Shown here one piece after another: positions 12,472-24,075 of a stretch of DNA of 64,000 nt. The notes beneath the pieces were generated by a model. The model was not told where the DNA came from, ran no database searches, and saw only the letters and a program-made list of their open reading frames with translations. The translations under genes and the position numbers were made by a program. This DNA is from Nectonema munidae (lineage: Eukaryota > Nematomorpha > Nectonematoida > Nectonematidae), in assembly GCA_030549495.1 (NCBI GenBank), contig JAUIRK010001050.1, positions 620,001 through 684,000 on the forward strand, written 5' to 3'. The first letter of the stretch is position 1. Every line of letters begins with the position of its first letter.

Positions 12472-12477
12472 TTTATT
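12472..12477 (-). promoter_or_regulatory. Candidate poly(A) signal of FoxQ2
   Basis: AATAAA on the minus strand lies about 160 bases past the FoxQ2 stop codon. This rests on motif and position only. Confidence 0.35.
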
Positions 12478-12637
12478 ATCATAACAATAAAAATTTTTGT
12501 TGAAAATCTCAACACATTTAAAAACATGTTAAATCTTATGCACTCTTAATATGAATAAACAAATTTAAATATATTAATAAAATAAATAATTTGTGATTTG
12601 ATCGATAAACACAAACAAACTCATCAAAATTTGCGCT

Positions 12638-15526
12638 CTAAGATAGAATGTATTCCAAGTTGAACAGCTTTGGCTTTTTCAAAGTACTCACAACTTGATC
12701 TGCTAAAACGGGCTCTTGCGACCTGCATTCTCCAGCTTTGAAATTTATTTCTGTACTTTCTCCCTCATTTGAGGAAGAGGATTCAAAAGATTTTCCTTTG
12801 ATTCCCACATTCTGCTCTTCTTCATCTTCGGAGAGATTTAAACTGTTATGTTTTCTTACTTTCTTTTGTGCTCTCCTTCTCCTGAAGTCCCCTACAATGA
12901 AAAAAGGCAAATGAAAAAATGGATTGGCAGTCATTTTATTTAATATTTTGAAAAGTAATTCAAAAGTGATTGATAACCATTTTTCAAGAAGGAAAATATC
13001 TCAAATAGACCTTGTTATAATCAAAGTTCCAGAGTCGTAAAGTAAAAGCGCAGACTCTCACTACATTTCCAAGTTTAATACTCTTTAATTCAGGAGATGA
13101 CTTTGACTAATTCAATTCCACAACTCCTACTTTCACTCTTTCTTATACGTTTTGTAGACAAATATCGGATGAACTAAATAATTGAAATACAGCATAATTT
13201 GTAATTTTATGAATCGAGTTAGATATTTTATTTCCCACTGCAACTCTTCTGTTACCCCACTATCCTTCGAAACCTCAGACTTCATTCAATTTTGGCTGTG
13301 ACTCCAACACCGTCTATTCCGTGGTCATAATCTTTACTTCCTCAACGTGGATGAAGGAAACAATATCAAAATCTTGATATTCGCGTAGAAATGCATGTAT
13401 TATTCTCAATACTAAGATTGAAAAGGTGGCCTTCAGCTACAATGTGGAAGGTCCCATAAGAATTTTAAGGTAGAATAAAATTTATTCATTTTTATTAGCA
13501 ACCTTCTAGATCAAAACACATTTCAAAATCATTTTATAACAGAACGGTAAGGCTGGACTGTCATAGTATGTATGGCAAAGAATACAAACTCAGTAGGCAT
13601 ATATAACGCATATACAAATCTTTACTCATAAGAAATCTTTTTCTTTCGTCTTCACGGAAAAATGCCTTTTGCTCTGCTTTCTGTTTGACGTAATTTGAAA
13701 AGGTCTCATAGAGTCGAAATATCCTTTTTAATAAAGATATGTTAATATCATTATATCTTACTCTATTCCTCAGCCATAATTTTAAACATTTTAAATATAA
13801 TTTAAAAACATATTTTTTGTTCGTATTATTCTTTTATTTTAAAATTAATTCTATATTAAGTTTATATTTTTTAATTTAGTAAATTAGAAAATTATCAAAA
13901 TTATTTTGGAATTTAAAAATAAAAAATAGAAATGCAAAAAGACAAAAAAAGAAGAGTTCCAAAAGAATGAAATAGAATTGCAAAAGAAAAAAACAGAATT
14001 GCAAAAAGACGAAATAGAAAGAAAAATGATACAGATGATCCCATTTTAGAAATATTAGAAGGAGGGGATTCATGACTAGATAATTTTATATCTAATCAAG
14101 ATTAAAATGATCATTTTATTAATTCTAAGCTCTGGTAAACTAAATGCGCATTATGACCCTATTCAAATCATTAAGCCCTCTCTCCACACTATACCCTAAC
14201 CTCATACTTCCATTAACCCTTTCAGACACTAATTGAAAAAAAAATAAAGAAAATAATAGTTTGTTAAATTATTAAAAGACTTAATTTCGCGAAATAGCAA
14301 ATTTATTAACAAAAATTTAAATAAAGACTGACCAAAATGATATAACTGTTGTATGTTTTTATCTAAATTGGGTTACCTTTCAAGAAGTCTTCCAAGTTTG
14401 CAGGATGAATTCCCCAAAAGTGCCCCTTTCCATTGGAAAACCTTCCCGACTTTATGAAGCATTCATTCAAGGAAAGATTGTGCCTGATGCTGTTTCGCCA
14501 TCCGGTTCCTCTGTTGCGAAAGTAGGGGTAGTGTTTCATGATGTAGTTGTAGATGTCGTTCAGGACGAGTTTTCGGTCATCTGAACTGAGTATGGCCATT
14601 GCGATCAATCCAATGTAGCTGTACTGAGGTTTTGGCTCCTCTTGTGCAAAGTTGTAGTATATTCTTTCTTAAATATGCAAAAAAAATTAATTTTTCCCAT
14701 TTTTTAACCAATCAGTGCAACTGACAACAATAATCAGATGATCTCTAATGTAAAGCAGGATGTTCCCGTTTTTATCTAAAATCATGATTACTAGCAAATG
14801 TTACAAGGTATATAATTGAACAATTGACATCAAATTGAAATGCAATTACTCAAAGTCCTAAACTTTTGGAAGTCGTAGTTGAGTTTTCTGCCTTTTTAAA
14901 TTTCGGCGTGGTCAAAATTTGGTGGTATTTAGTTACGAAAAATCATTCTTATTTTGGATGCCTTATCCAGAATTAAAAAATAAATAAAAAAATATTAATA
15001 AAGTTTGTGTTTTAATGATATGTTTAGTATGAATTTTATTTCTTAGAGAAATGGAAATAATATATAATAAAGTATTTCGCGTTTAAAATTTTCTTCAAAT
15101 CGGATTTAAAGGACTGCAATCTTAGTATTTAGTAATAAATAATTTGGTTAAATAATAATTAACAATTAATTCAGAAACCCCTATAAACAAATGTTAATTA
15201 TTATATAGACCTCAAAAATATTAAGCATAAATCTTTGCAAAAAACCGATATAAAATAATAAACTCCAAGCATTTTAATATTTAGAAAAAACAAAACATAT
15301 ATTTTGAAAACTTACCAGGATATAAATGGGGATAAAAAGCAAAGGGATTGAATTCGTTTGGTAATTTTATTTCTGAAGATAAAATATTATTTTCTTTCAT
15401 ATCATTTATAAGTGTGTGTGGAGAAATGAAATTTGTTGAAGCAAACAAATCAAAAGGAAAGATATTGCTCATTTGAAATGTAAAGTAAAGATTTGTTGTA
15501 AAAGAGTTTGAGGTTATGAAATACAA
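12638..15526 (-). CDS. foxQ2: Forkhead transcription factor FoxQ2, three exons
   Basis: A nuclear DNA-binding regulator; FoxQ2 is known in invertebrates for anterior/apical patterning. Exons on the minus strand are 15526-15316, 14667-14377 and 12891-12638. Donors are GTAAGT and GTAACC, and acceptors end TTTAAG and TTGTAG. Both introns are phase 1, and joining them restores the family sequence. The product is 251 residues. The forkhead domain covers about 82-175, with KPQYSYIGLIAMAI, recognition helix GWRNSIRHNLSLNECF (126-141) and the wing sequence GKGHFWGIHPANLEDF. GDFRRRRAQKKVRKH just after it is a FoxQ2 hallmark. The acidic, Ser-rich tail ends FNLEYIL (244-250), an eh1-like Groucho-binding motif, so repression is likely. 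The start at 15526 is the first Met; Met19 is an alternative. Exon boundaries are inferred from splice signals and alignment, not from transcripts. Confidence 0.9.
13690..13730 (+). other. Hairpin plus GAAA motif, weak hammerhead-like
   Basis: TTTGAAAAGGTCTCATAGAG followed by TCGAAAT resembles the better motifs at 53742 and 23471 (short stem, three-base loop, then GAAA). It lies in FoxQ2 intron 2. The stem is imperfect, so it is probably a decayed copy of the same repeat. Confidence 0.3.
13870..14078 (+). pseudogene. Charged coiled-coil coding remnant, unknown
   Basis: Inside FoxQ2 intron 2, two repeats of GAATTGCAAAAGA-type units encode EIELQKKKTELQKDEIE, an alternating Glu/Lys heptad-like pattern. 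After a frame change comes DPILEILEGGDS and a stop. Such tails occur at the end of MADF/SANT-type proteins that accompany Harbinger transposons, but no MADF domain was seen upstream. The nature is uncertain; the run of A bases makes chance possible. Confidence 0.25.
14205..14240. repeat. piggyBac-type MITE end fragment
   Basis: TTAACCCTTTCAGACACTAA matches the left end of the MITE at 20568-20674 (TTAA then CCCTTTCAGGCA). No matching right end was found nearby, so this is a solo end in FoxQ2 intron 2. Confidence 0.4.
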
Positions 15527-16555
15527 TTTTTGTTGATATAATGAACCAAAAGCTTGAAAACAACTTCAATATGTCAATCACTTTGATTGACGTAGCATAA
15601 CAAAGATTATAAGCTTAATGCTGAAAGGCGCGTTTGACAGACACTTATCTCATTCGGTAAAAGTTTGACAACATTTACCATTCTAATACTGCCCCTTATC
15701 ACATGCAACAGTAAAATTATTAAGCTCGTTAAGTCTTAACCCTTAACTTCTATACTAATAACGAAAACACATGTAATCTCTCCTTCTTGTATAAATGAGC
15801 ATGAGGATGTGAAGGCATGCGTATTGTGGATTTATTTATCCATGAAAAATATTAAAACTCAATGAATCAAATTTTGTAAACTTTTCCGCTTCGCATTTCC
15901 TTTCTAGTTTTTCTACATTTCTATCTGGTTATTTAAATAATAATTACCTCATATTTTATTCAAAGTTTATCATCAATAGCAGTGTAGCTTTTTGCACTTA
16001 TCTCAATATACTATCATTATCACCAAATTAATGCTTTTGTTGAATTATATTTTATTTTGAATTCAAAGTGAAGTATTTCACAAGGTAGTTAGTTTGAAAA
16101 TATTTTATATAGCATTTATATATAATGTATAACCAGAAAAAATTATAATCTTTATTCCTTCATCTTTGTCGGGTAAAATGATTATGATAATAATAATAAT
16201 AGTCTATTATTCGTATACTAAAATGACCTTTATTTTTACGATATTCTTTTTTGGATAGTTTGTAAGAATATTTCATTCCACTTATACACCTACAAATATG
16301 AGAAATAATAAAGCAATTAGAAATAAGTGCTTACAAAATATGTAAATGAGATGAATTGATACGAATATACCATTGTTTAAATAAAGATAAAAATGTTTAC
16401 ACTTAACAGTAGGAGAGATTTATGAAGCCGTTATTTAATGTTATATTTCGCGCTCAACCCAAATTCAAAAGTTTGAGAATATGGCATTAAAATATATTTT
16501 TATAAAGTTGCATTTCATGTGTTTTAGATATATCACATGACGCAATCTAATATTC
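15527..16555. other. AT-rich DNA upstream of FoxQ2
   Basis: This contains the presumed promoter side of FoxQ2. No clear TATA box, initiator or conserved block could be singled out. Short inverted bits (CAATCACTTTGATTGA near 15575) are present. Confidence 0.3.
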
Positions 16556-16559
16556 CTTT

Positions 16560-16760
16560 AATGGGGCGTGAGTAGGGTTGGTTTGATGCTGGATTCGATA
16601 ACTCAAGGTCTTGGGTTCGATCCCGCATCAATCCTGCTTTCCTCATAGTTCGATACAAACGGCGCAATTGTGCCTTCTCGATGAAAACTTTAAGGTTTTT
16701 CAAACTACTTGAAATGATTTTCTCTTCACAATACGTCAGAATGTAGTCCAGTTGTAAAGA
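16560..16760 (+). mobile_element. tRNA-derived SINE-like element, copy A
   Basis: A Pol III B-box match, GGTTCGATCCC, lies at about 16615-16625, some 40 bases after an A-box-like GGGTTGGTTTGATGC. About 50 bases downstream is the shared core CGGCGCAATTGTGCCTTCTC with GATGAAAAC. The core recurs at 22530-22680 and 44500-44650, and more weakly at 11480-11605. A tRNA-like head plus a conserved body is typical of SINEs. No target duplication was established, and the 3' end is uncertain. Confidence 0.6.
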
Positions 16761-17640
16761 TGAAGAAGACCTACCGAACTCATGTTGAGAAATATTTTTT
16801 TATAAAATACATTCATCTCTAATGCACAAGTTGCGAAGACCTGTAAACCTGTCATCTTACATATATCAAATCTACTCAGTCTATTCAACCAGTATAGATT
16901 CGCACAAAGTAAAGTACATATTTATAAGGCATCCTTCATAGTCACAGCATAAACATTCTTGATTCAGCACATTTGAGGATAGTTTTGTGCAATTAAACTT
17001 ATTTTAGATGATATGTGTGAAAAAGAAGGATTTGTTTCAAATCAGCTGAATAAGAAGAATAAGAAGCTATTTGGGCACTAAATTTTGATTAAAATAAGCA
17101 CTGGTTCCTTTTTTGTGTATTTTTATTGGTTGAAAGTGCATTCCATTGCAGAAATTTCCTCTACAGTCCCTTTACACTTCTTTTCTAGATAATCATTTTA
17201 ATATAATTTTATCTAAAAATGATCCAATACTAGACCCTTGTATTAGTTTTAAAAACCTGAAACATTTCTCAACCAAAAGTAAGCACTTTACATGCTTTCA
17301 CTCCACTTTTTCTCTCTCAATAATGGTTAAGATTAGGAGGTTTAATACATCTAGATTTTGGTCCAGATAATAATAGCATCTAAAAAAAAGGGTTACATAA
17401 ATTAGATTATAAATCCACTATATTTGTTGGAAAAAATTCGAAGAAAATAAAGTCAAGCAGACGCACTAGACCACTGACCATCGAAACAATTTTCGATTTG
17501 CTCATAAGTTACCTTCAAGTAAACTCACATTCATCGCTGTTTACATCGCTTTCGTGTTTAATACACATATTTTCTATCAAAATTTATATATTTAGTTTTC
17601 TTCCATCTAGTACCCTAAGATTTACTTTCTTGCCTATTCA

Positions 17641-17907
17641 CAGTGCCGGATTAACATAGTAGCAGATGTAGCATGCTACAGGCCCCGCGCTTATTTGAAA
17701 AATTTTTTTTTGACTTTTTGCAATATCTTTTAGTTTTCTTCAATTATTCTTTTATATTTCCTTAAATTTTTGCTCTTTAATTTTGTGGTTTTTATCTTTT
17801 TTTGTAGAATCTAGAGTAATTTTATTAAAAAAATGTTTACTTCCTGACTATCATTTGTAAATTTAATCAATCTGCTACAGGCCCCGCACTTGGTAGATCC
17901 GACACTG
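17641..17907. mobile_element. hAT MITE with exact 8-bp target duplication
   Basis: It begins CAGTGCCGGATTAAC and ends GATCCGACACTG, imperfect terminal inverted repeats. Further in, GCTACAGGCCCCGCGCTT on the left pairs with CTGCTACAGGCCCCGCACTT on the right, which has the same orientation. It is flanked on both sides by CCTATTCA (17633-17640 and 17908-17915), the 8-bp duplication expected of hAT elements. At 267 bp it has no coding capacity and must be moved by a transposase from elsewhere. The exact duplication suggests a fairly recent insertion. Confidence 0.85.
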
Positions 17908-17915
17908 CCTATTCA

Positions 17916-20430
17916 CTATTTCATTCTTATATCTTTACATTCTTGGATTTAGGGCTTTTGATTGCATCGTTTTTTAGTTCTTAGTGAAAAAAATTAAACC
18001 GAGTTCACAGCTGCATCACGTTATGTAAGACAGTATAGGTCGCCTAGTAGGAATCATATGAAAATCTATCACCCTAAGATCTCCTTCTCAAACTCCATCA
18101 CTACACCTGAAGATTCCTGACAGTTTTCAATTCTGTGGTGACGAAACTTCACGCGATCGGCTAGTTGTAAGAACGGTTTTCTAGACTAGACAGTATATTG
18201 CCAATATTTAGTTCTATTTTCTAATCAAAATAAAAGCTACTTTGCAATATAACCTCAATAATAAATTATTTAACTTGAGCGAATAAATTTTGTTATATAT
18301 ATCAAACATTTTATATTCACAGAATTTTACATTTGATAAGTGAATATTTTTTTTTATAAAAGCAGTAATAATAAAAAAATTTCTCGGTGAAACTTTCTTC
18401 AAAATTTATGATTAAAAAACAAAACTGCGGCCCTTATGATTTGGCAGCAAGCGATTATTCCTGAAGAGATTGGAAGTGCTTAGAAAGGACTTGAGGTTTT
18501 TTGTTGTGACGCGGTATATCTAGTCGTGGAGTGTTTGCACACAAAACGTGGATGAGAACTGAGGGGATAAATGTGTGTCATTTCTATAATAATAATTAGC
18601 GTACTTGTTTCCATATTTCTGCGTGTATTGGAAATGGTGATTATACCTTGAGGAATTATAATCTCTTTCTTATGTAAACCAAAGAAATGTGATATACCAG
18701 CACTACAATGTGTTCTTACGAACACGTATCATTATAACATGTCATTATGTCTTTTACCTGAACTCTTATTTCCATTCTTATATCAGTTGTGATATAAGCG
18801 ATTAAAGTTTCAAATGCGAAATCAACAACTACTTCACAATCATTGCGAAGAACCATTTCTATGAAAGGGAAACTTGGCAAGAAGAAGAAAGAGGTTAAAC
18901 GGAATTTAGTGAATGCACTAATTGATTTAGTGGGGAAGTTCTTCATATGCTCATAATGTTGTAAAATTGTACCGAAGAAATATAACTATCAATTCACTAA
19001 GACTTAAAAAATATTTTTGCATTCTCCTCCCTCTCCAAATATATTATCTGTGTATTAGTGACGGAATGCATAAATGGAAGATCAAAAAGTCTTTTTGAAA
19101 AAAATAAATCAAATTTAATTGATACACACTTTACATAATGGTGAACATGTGAAATATTTATTTTTTATGTGAGCTTTACTGTTGAGTGTTGACAAATAAA
19201 AAAGAACTTCACACAATCCGTCCTAAATTACTTTCTATGATCGATACTCAAATTTAGATTTGGCGCGTATTTTACATATCCTAAAAATAATATGAAAAAG
19301 AAAGATCTGTCTAAAACAGATGTGGATCTTTTATTTATTTTCATGCTTAAAAATAAAATCGAGGTGATAAATGAGAGGACGATGAATGTAAAAAGCTTTT
19401 AGAAATTAAAATTAACGTGTAACATTATGTATAATTGAATATAAAAAGCTTTTATTAAATAAACGTAAACGGGGAAAGATTACGAAATATTCAAAGTAAA
19501 CCCTTGAAATAGTTGGAAGATTCTTTCAAAATTGCAATTTTAATAGCAAGATAAATAAAAAAGATGTTTGATAAAATTTTACCGTGACCAAGTTGTATAA
19601 AACAAATTTTACCACTATTTCATTAATTTTTTAACCTTTTTGAGGAACAGGATATTTAAGACTGATCGTTAGTTTATTTAAAGCAGAAGATTTCTTTTAT
19701 CCGTCTTCAGGTGTCACACTGATCAACAGAGGGCTAATGTGCTCATATTTGCTCTAAAGAGTTGGTTTAAGTTTTCCCAGCCATATGAATAATGCATCTT
19801 AAGTAATTACTATATATGTTTTACAAGGTGAACTGGCAATGTGTCCATAGCATAATTATCGCCTAAGATTATGGTCTTACATTTTGAATAACCAAGTCTC
19901 TCCATTCAGCATACCTGACTAACATAGAGAGCTTATATACGTAAAGTGTTTTCATATAGCACGGACACGCTTAGAAAAAATATATATCATCTGTGATATA
20001 CAAGTTTGTGATTATTGTATGTAATTTACACGTGAGTTGTTTGTCAGAGGTATATAATCCCAGTCCAATCAGACTTGTGAAATGCGTTCCTAATATAGGA
20101 TATGTAAACGTTGAACAGAAGGGGGATTAAAGGAGATCCTTCTATATACCTCGCATTCTATACATATGACGTCTAAAAATGTCAGTTAAAACATTAGCAT
20201 AAACTCATGTTCATAATTTTTAATGGCCGAGAAACATGTGATTTCATTGAAGCTTAAGTATATTTATATGTTTTGAAACATAATGAAAAAGGGTCTAAGT
20301 CAGTTCAAGGTTTTATTGATCAATGTATTTCTTGTAATCGCTTTCTCCATCGAAGTTTTTTCTTGAATTATATTTCATTGTTTCAATTTTTCAAGCGATC
20401 CTTTCAAAGGGTTAAAATTTTTAACTCATT
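17916..20430. other. AT-rich intergenic DNA
   Basis: Two adjacent minus-strand frames of 76 and 81 codons (18946-18716 and 18725-18480) match nothing known. No splice-linked gene or element ends were found in this 2.5 kb. Confidence 0.35.
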
Positions 20431-20435
20431 CGTAA

Positions 20436-20563
20436 CCCATTAAGTCCCAATGCTCCCATTTGGGAACATAAGTAATTTCATCTTCGTCTGCTTTTTTCAA
20501 TGACTGAATATAAATCGTCTGCGTTTTTTTAGATATCGTCTGATTTCTATGGTATTTAATGGG
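20436..20563. mobile_element. piggyBac-type MITE 1
   Basis: The ends are CCCATTAAGTCCCA on the left and ATTTAATGGG on the right. The right end abuts TTAA (20564-20567), and the left is preceded by GTAA, probably a decayed TTAA. TCGTCTG occurs three times inside, as it does in its neighbour, showing that the two elements are related. There is no coding capacity. Confidence 0.55.
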
Positions 20564-20567
20564 TTAA

Positions 20568-20674
20568 CCCTTTCAGGCATGGGTTTTCTATCGTCTGCTT
20601 TCTTTTTAAATGAGTTTTTATATAAATTAAGCAGACGATTTTTGGACACTGGTGTCCCATTGTGCCTGAAAGGG
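20568..20674. mobile_element. piggyBac-type MITE 2 with perfect 12-bp terminal repeats
   Basis: It begins CCCTTTCAGGCA and ends TGCCTGAAAGGG, exact inverted repeats, and is flanked by TTAA at 20564-20567 and 20675-20678, the piggyBac target site. A subterminal inverted pair, ATCGTCTGCTT and AAGCAGACGATT, lies inside. At 107 bp it cannot code. It shares its left TTAA with MITE 1, so one inserted at the end of the other. Confidence 0.8.
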
Positions 20675-20679
20675 TTAAT

Positions 20680-22285
20680 CTGAACGAATTTGGAGTAAAG
20701 GCAGTCAAAAGTTTGAGTGTGACTACCGTTCGCTAAGAAAGTGTTATTAAATAAATATATATATATAACTCTTTTCTTTATATACCAATTTAATAAGTGT
20801 AAAATACAAAACAAAGTAATGTAACTAAATGTGGTAAACCTAAAAAATATCTCAAACTTCAAAACTCGTGTTCCGACGATATTTTTGATTGATTCAAGAG
20901 AAAGTATATAGTGGTTGTTACTTTCATTTTGCCAAATTCAGATCAATCAGCTTAACTAGAGAACAACAAACACAATTTAAATGTTTTGAAGCAGATGTGT
21001 AAAATAACTTTCATGACAGGTGATTGGTATCGGATTAAGCGTGTTAATAATTATGAACCACACATAAACACCTTCACACTCAAAAGTTGTCATGTTTACA
21101 AGAAACACCATTTTTCAAGATTTAATCTTCTTTTATCCAGACAGAAAAAGCAGGATACAAAAAATCTTTGAAGAAATACTTCTAAAGTTTGAATAAATAA
21201 TAATAGGCGTGTTGCAAACAATGCCAATTATGTAAACCAAACCTCGAAAAATCCTTACCACAATTTATTAACTCCATTTCTAAACTCATTAAAATTTTTT
21301 ATCTGTATGGGTCCTCATGCTGTTGTTAGGTTAAAATATTTATAATTTAAAGTTTTTTTAGTATGGTATTTAGATTTATACATGGTGTTTGCATTTATTG
21401 CTTTTGACTGAACTTCTATAAACGACAACATTTTATTTGTATTTTTTAATCAAGTTTACTAATTGTTTTGCTTATAGATAAATTTTCTTTTCATGATAAC
21501 GTGTATATTTTAGATTGCATAGAAATAAAACAACGATGAAATTACACAACCCAGAATAAATGTAAAAAATCAGTGGACTGATATCAGAATGAAAATTGCA
21601 AGTGAAATATTGAAATCGGGGAAAATATACATTGAATATTTTGTCAAGACATTTTGCATAAATAAAAGCATTAAGATTTTTATATTTGGTAAACAACAAT
21701 TTTACATAATATAAAACAAGATGAAGTTCTATGAAGTGAAAGTATAAAGAATTTAAAGAAAATAATTTTTATTAAAATAAAAAATATTTAATTGGTAAGG
21801 TAATTAATTAGCTAATTACGATTAGTTATTTTGGAATTTAGTTAGTTGATTGGTTGGTTAGTTTGTAAATAAAATTAGTTTGTTGCTAGTTAAAATTTAG
21901 TTATTTATTGAGTTAGGTAGATGATTAATTAATTATTAATTATTGAATTAGTGAAAGCAAACATTTAATTATATTAATGTCAATATTTCATTGACAATTT
22001 TCTGAATGTCAATTTTCCCATGCAGGCAAAACAATCTTCCGGTAAAAATTTTCCATCTAGAAATTTTCCTATAACCAAAATATGATGATTCTTTTAAGTT
22101 TTTAATGGTAAAATTGTCCGATGCATTTTTGGAGTATTAAATAATGGATAAAAACGAGCTCCTTTTTTAACACAACTTTATCCTTCTATTTAAGTTTTTA
22201 AAAATATCAAAACTTGGTCAATTATATCGGGCATAGGAAAACTCCTAAAATAATTAAGAATTTGTAAGGGTGCCTTCTCTAAAAT
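20680..22285. other. AT-rich intergenic DNA
   Basis: Around 21985-22070 a loose repetition of AATTTTCC-type strings (ACAATTTTCTGAATGTCAAT, then AATTTTCC several times) resembles 11990-12070 (AAAATTGNCA strings) and may be old subterminal repeat DNA. Gene-like frames are absent. Confidence 0.3.
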
Positions 22286-22289
22286 TTTC

Positions 22290-22400
22290 AATCGTTTGAG
22301 AATTCTTGCAGACTCGGAGTCGATAGGCGGAGATATCAAACCAGTAGGTCTTCGAGTCTGATTCCAAGCCGGAGTCAAAGGGCTATAGTACAAGTCCTAT
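22290..22400. repeat. Fragment resembling hAT subterminal DNA of 52568-53552
   Basis: AGACTCGGAGTCGATAGGCG, TTCGAGTCTGATTCC and GCCGGAGTC repeat the GGAGTC/GACTCC theme found next to the ends of the hAT at 52568-53552, and near 60690-60740. No terminal repeats are recognisable here. Confidence 0.3.
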
Positions 22401-22529
22401 TTTAACAAGGATGGAAATAATGTAAAAAATGGAATTTTTATAAACATGTATATTTAGTGGCATTTATTCACTAGAATTCAGAACTAAGAGTACCGTTCAA
22501 ATATTTATAATGTTTAAGTATCAAATATT

Positions 22530-22690
22530 TTGCCTCCAGCTTGGAAACCGTTTTGTCGGGCTTCAATTCCAATGTTACAACTTCACTGCGTGTAGTTTAA
22601 TATAACTACCCCCGTAAAATTGTGCCTTCTTAATGAAAAACCTCCATGGTACCTTTGCTTTATGGTTAAACAAGGTTTTGCGAAAGTTAA
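22530..22690 (+). mobile_element. SINE-like repeat, copy B
   Basis: The core AAAATTGTGCCTTCTTAATG then AAAAACCTCCATGGTACC matches copy C at 44500-44650 (GCAATTGTGCTTTCTTTATG and CCCTCCAAGGTACC) and copy A at 16560. The tRNA-like head is more degenerate here. Confidence 0.5.
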
Positions 22691-23354
22691 TCCTTGATAT
22701 TAAATAAGTATTTAATTTTTACTTAAATCGAAGAAAAATGTAAAAATACTATATTTATTTCCAATTGTATCATTTTTTAATATGAAAATTGAGAATATTA
22801 TCAGTAAAAGGAAATTTTCTGAGGAAGAATTATTGGAGATTAATTAAATTATTGGACTCATGGTAGTAGATAAGATGCTTATACAGCACTTTTTATAATA
22901 ATTGGAAAAAATGCGATAATAATTAATCTGGACTTTTGAATCTCATTTTTTGAACAAGTTTTAGGTGGTTGAAAGAGATACCAAAGAAATCAGTCGCATT
23001 GCTTATATTCAGCTTTTTAATTTCCTTTTGTATAACAGTGATAGAAATTGGTTTAAATAAAAACTTTATTTTATCATCATAAATGCTACGTAGCTTTTCA
23101 AAAATCTTAGTTTAATTTAAAAAACTACAGAAATACACATTAGAAAGATTAGAAATGACAAAGTTAAAGTTTTGAATTTCTGAAATACAATAAAGTTAAG
23201 AAATTTTAATATTGTAACTCTCAAAAGAATTTGTCTTTGGCAGTACCGACCAAATTTATCAAAAAATCTGAAATGATTTAAATCAAAATTCTATAATCTA
23301 TCTATCCAATTAAAAAATTCCTAAAGTTTACAAAGAACTTATTATTATTATATA

Positions 23355-23575
23355 GGAAAAGTGCTGAAGGGTCATGCTTGGAATAAAATAATAAATTGAA
23401 AACAAGCAAAATGTTTATTTTAAAAACAACAAAAAATATTAAATGTATAAAAGCATTTATACATTTACACGCACTTGAGAAAGACTCTTGGAGGCGAAAA
23501 TTTGTGTTGTTTTTAAAATAAACATTTTGCTTGTAACTTTATAATTTTCAATTTATTATTATTATTATTGACAAA
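23355..23575. repeat. Inverted repeat with hammerhead-like motif (Penelope-like terminal region?)
   Basis: Left arm (about 23388-23432, AAATTGAAAACAAGC, AAAATGTTTATTTTAAAAAC) pairs with the right arm (about 23505-23565, GTTTTTAAAATAAACATTTT, GCTTGT, ATTTTCAATTT). The loop contains CTTGAGAAAGACTCTTGGAG then GCGAAAATT (23474-23502), close to the motif at 53742. TGCTGAAGGGTCAT at about 23362 is the reverse complement of ATGACCCTTCAGCA at 53837. Penelope-like retroelements are known to carry hammerhead ribozymes in such terminal repeats. The family is inferred, and no polymerase or GIY-YIG part was found. Confidence 0.5.
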
Positions 23576-23755
23576 GCAAAGACTTGGTTCATTGATATGC
23601 GATTTTTCTAAGATTTTTCTTTATATAAATATCTATTCATCATGAAAATTTTACATTTGGACAAAATCTTGTATATATAATTATTAATTATGAATAAATA
23701 TTATATAATACAAAAATTTAACAATTTTTAATACTTAACCTGAATAACTTATATC

Positions 23756-24075
23756 CAGGGATCGGCAAACTTTTTTTACCCGTAGACCCCTTCATAGAAC
23801 ATTTGTATTCACATCGACCCCCACCCCACATAGAAATGTTTCATAAAAGCATTAATCAATGCCAACAATTAAGAAAGAAATAGAAACCAAAAATGTTTCA
23901 TATATCCTATACACAATACAATGTGCTAAACTATGTTTTAAAAGAAAAGGAGATTTATTTCTACTATAAAGTAAAAAAAGCGTAGAACAATTTGATAAGT
24001 TTTTCTATCTTATCGACCCCTAAAGATCTGTTATGGACCCCCTGAGGTCGATATCGACCACTTTGCCGACCCCAG
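23756..24075. mobile_element. hAT (Charlie-like) MITE
   Basis: It starts CAGGGATCGGCAAACTTTTT and ends CACTTTGCCGACCCCAG, inverted ends that follow the widespread hAT consensus CAGGGGTCGGCAAAC. Subterminal CGACCCCC-type motifs occur on both sides. It is about 320 bp with no coding frame. No convincing 8-bp duplication remains, suggesting greater age than the copy at 17641. Confidence 0.75.

Noticed and set aside
14205-14240. Complete MITE in FoxQ2 intron 2
   Set aside because: Only one end is recognisable.
16612-16626. B-box match suggesting a tRNA gene (also at 40389)
   Set aside because: No cloverleaf with acceptor stem could be formed around either; the context is that of SINEs.
18480-18946. 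Two adjacent minus-strand frames as a gene
   Set aside because: No similarity, no consistent splice join, composition as in surroundings.
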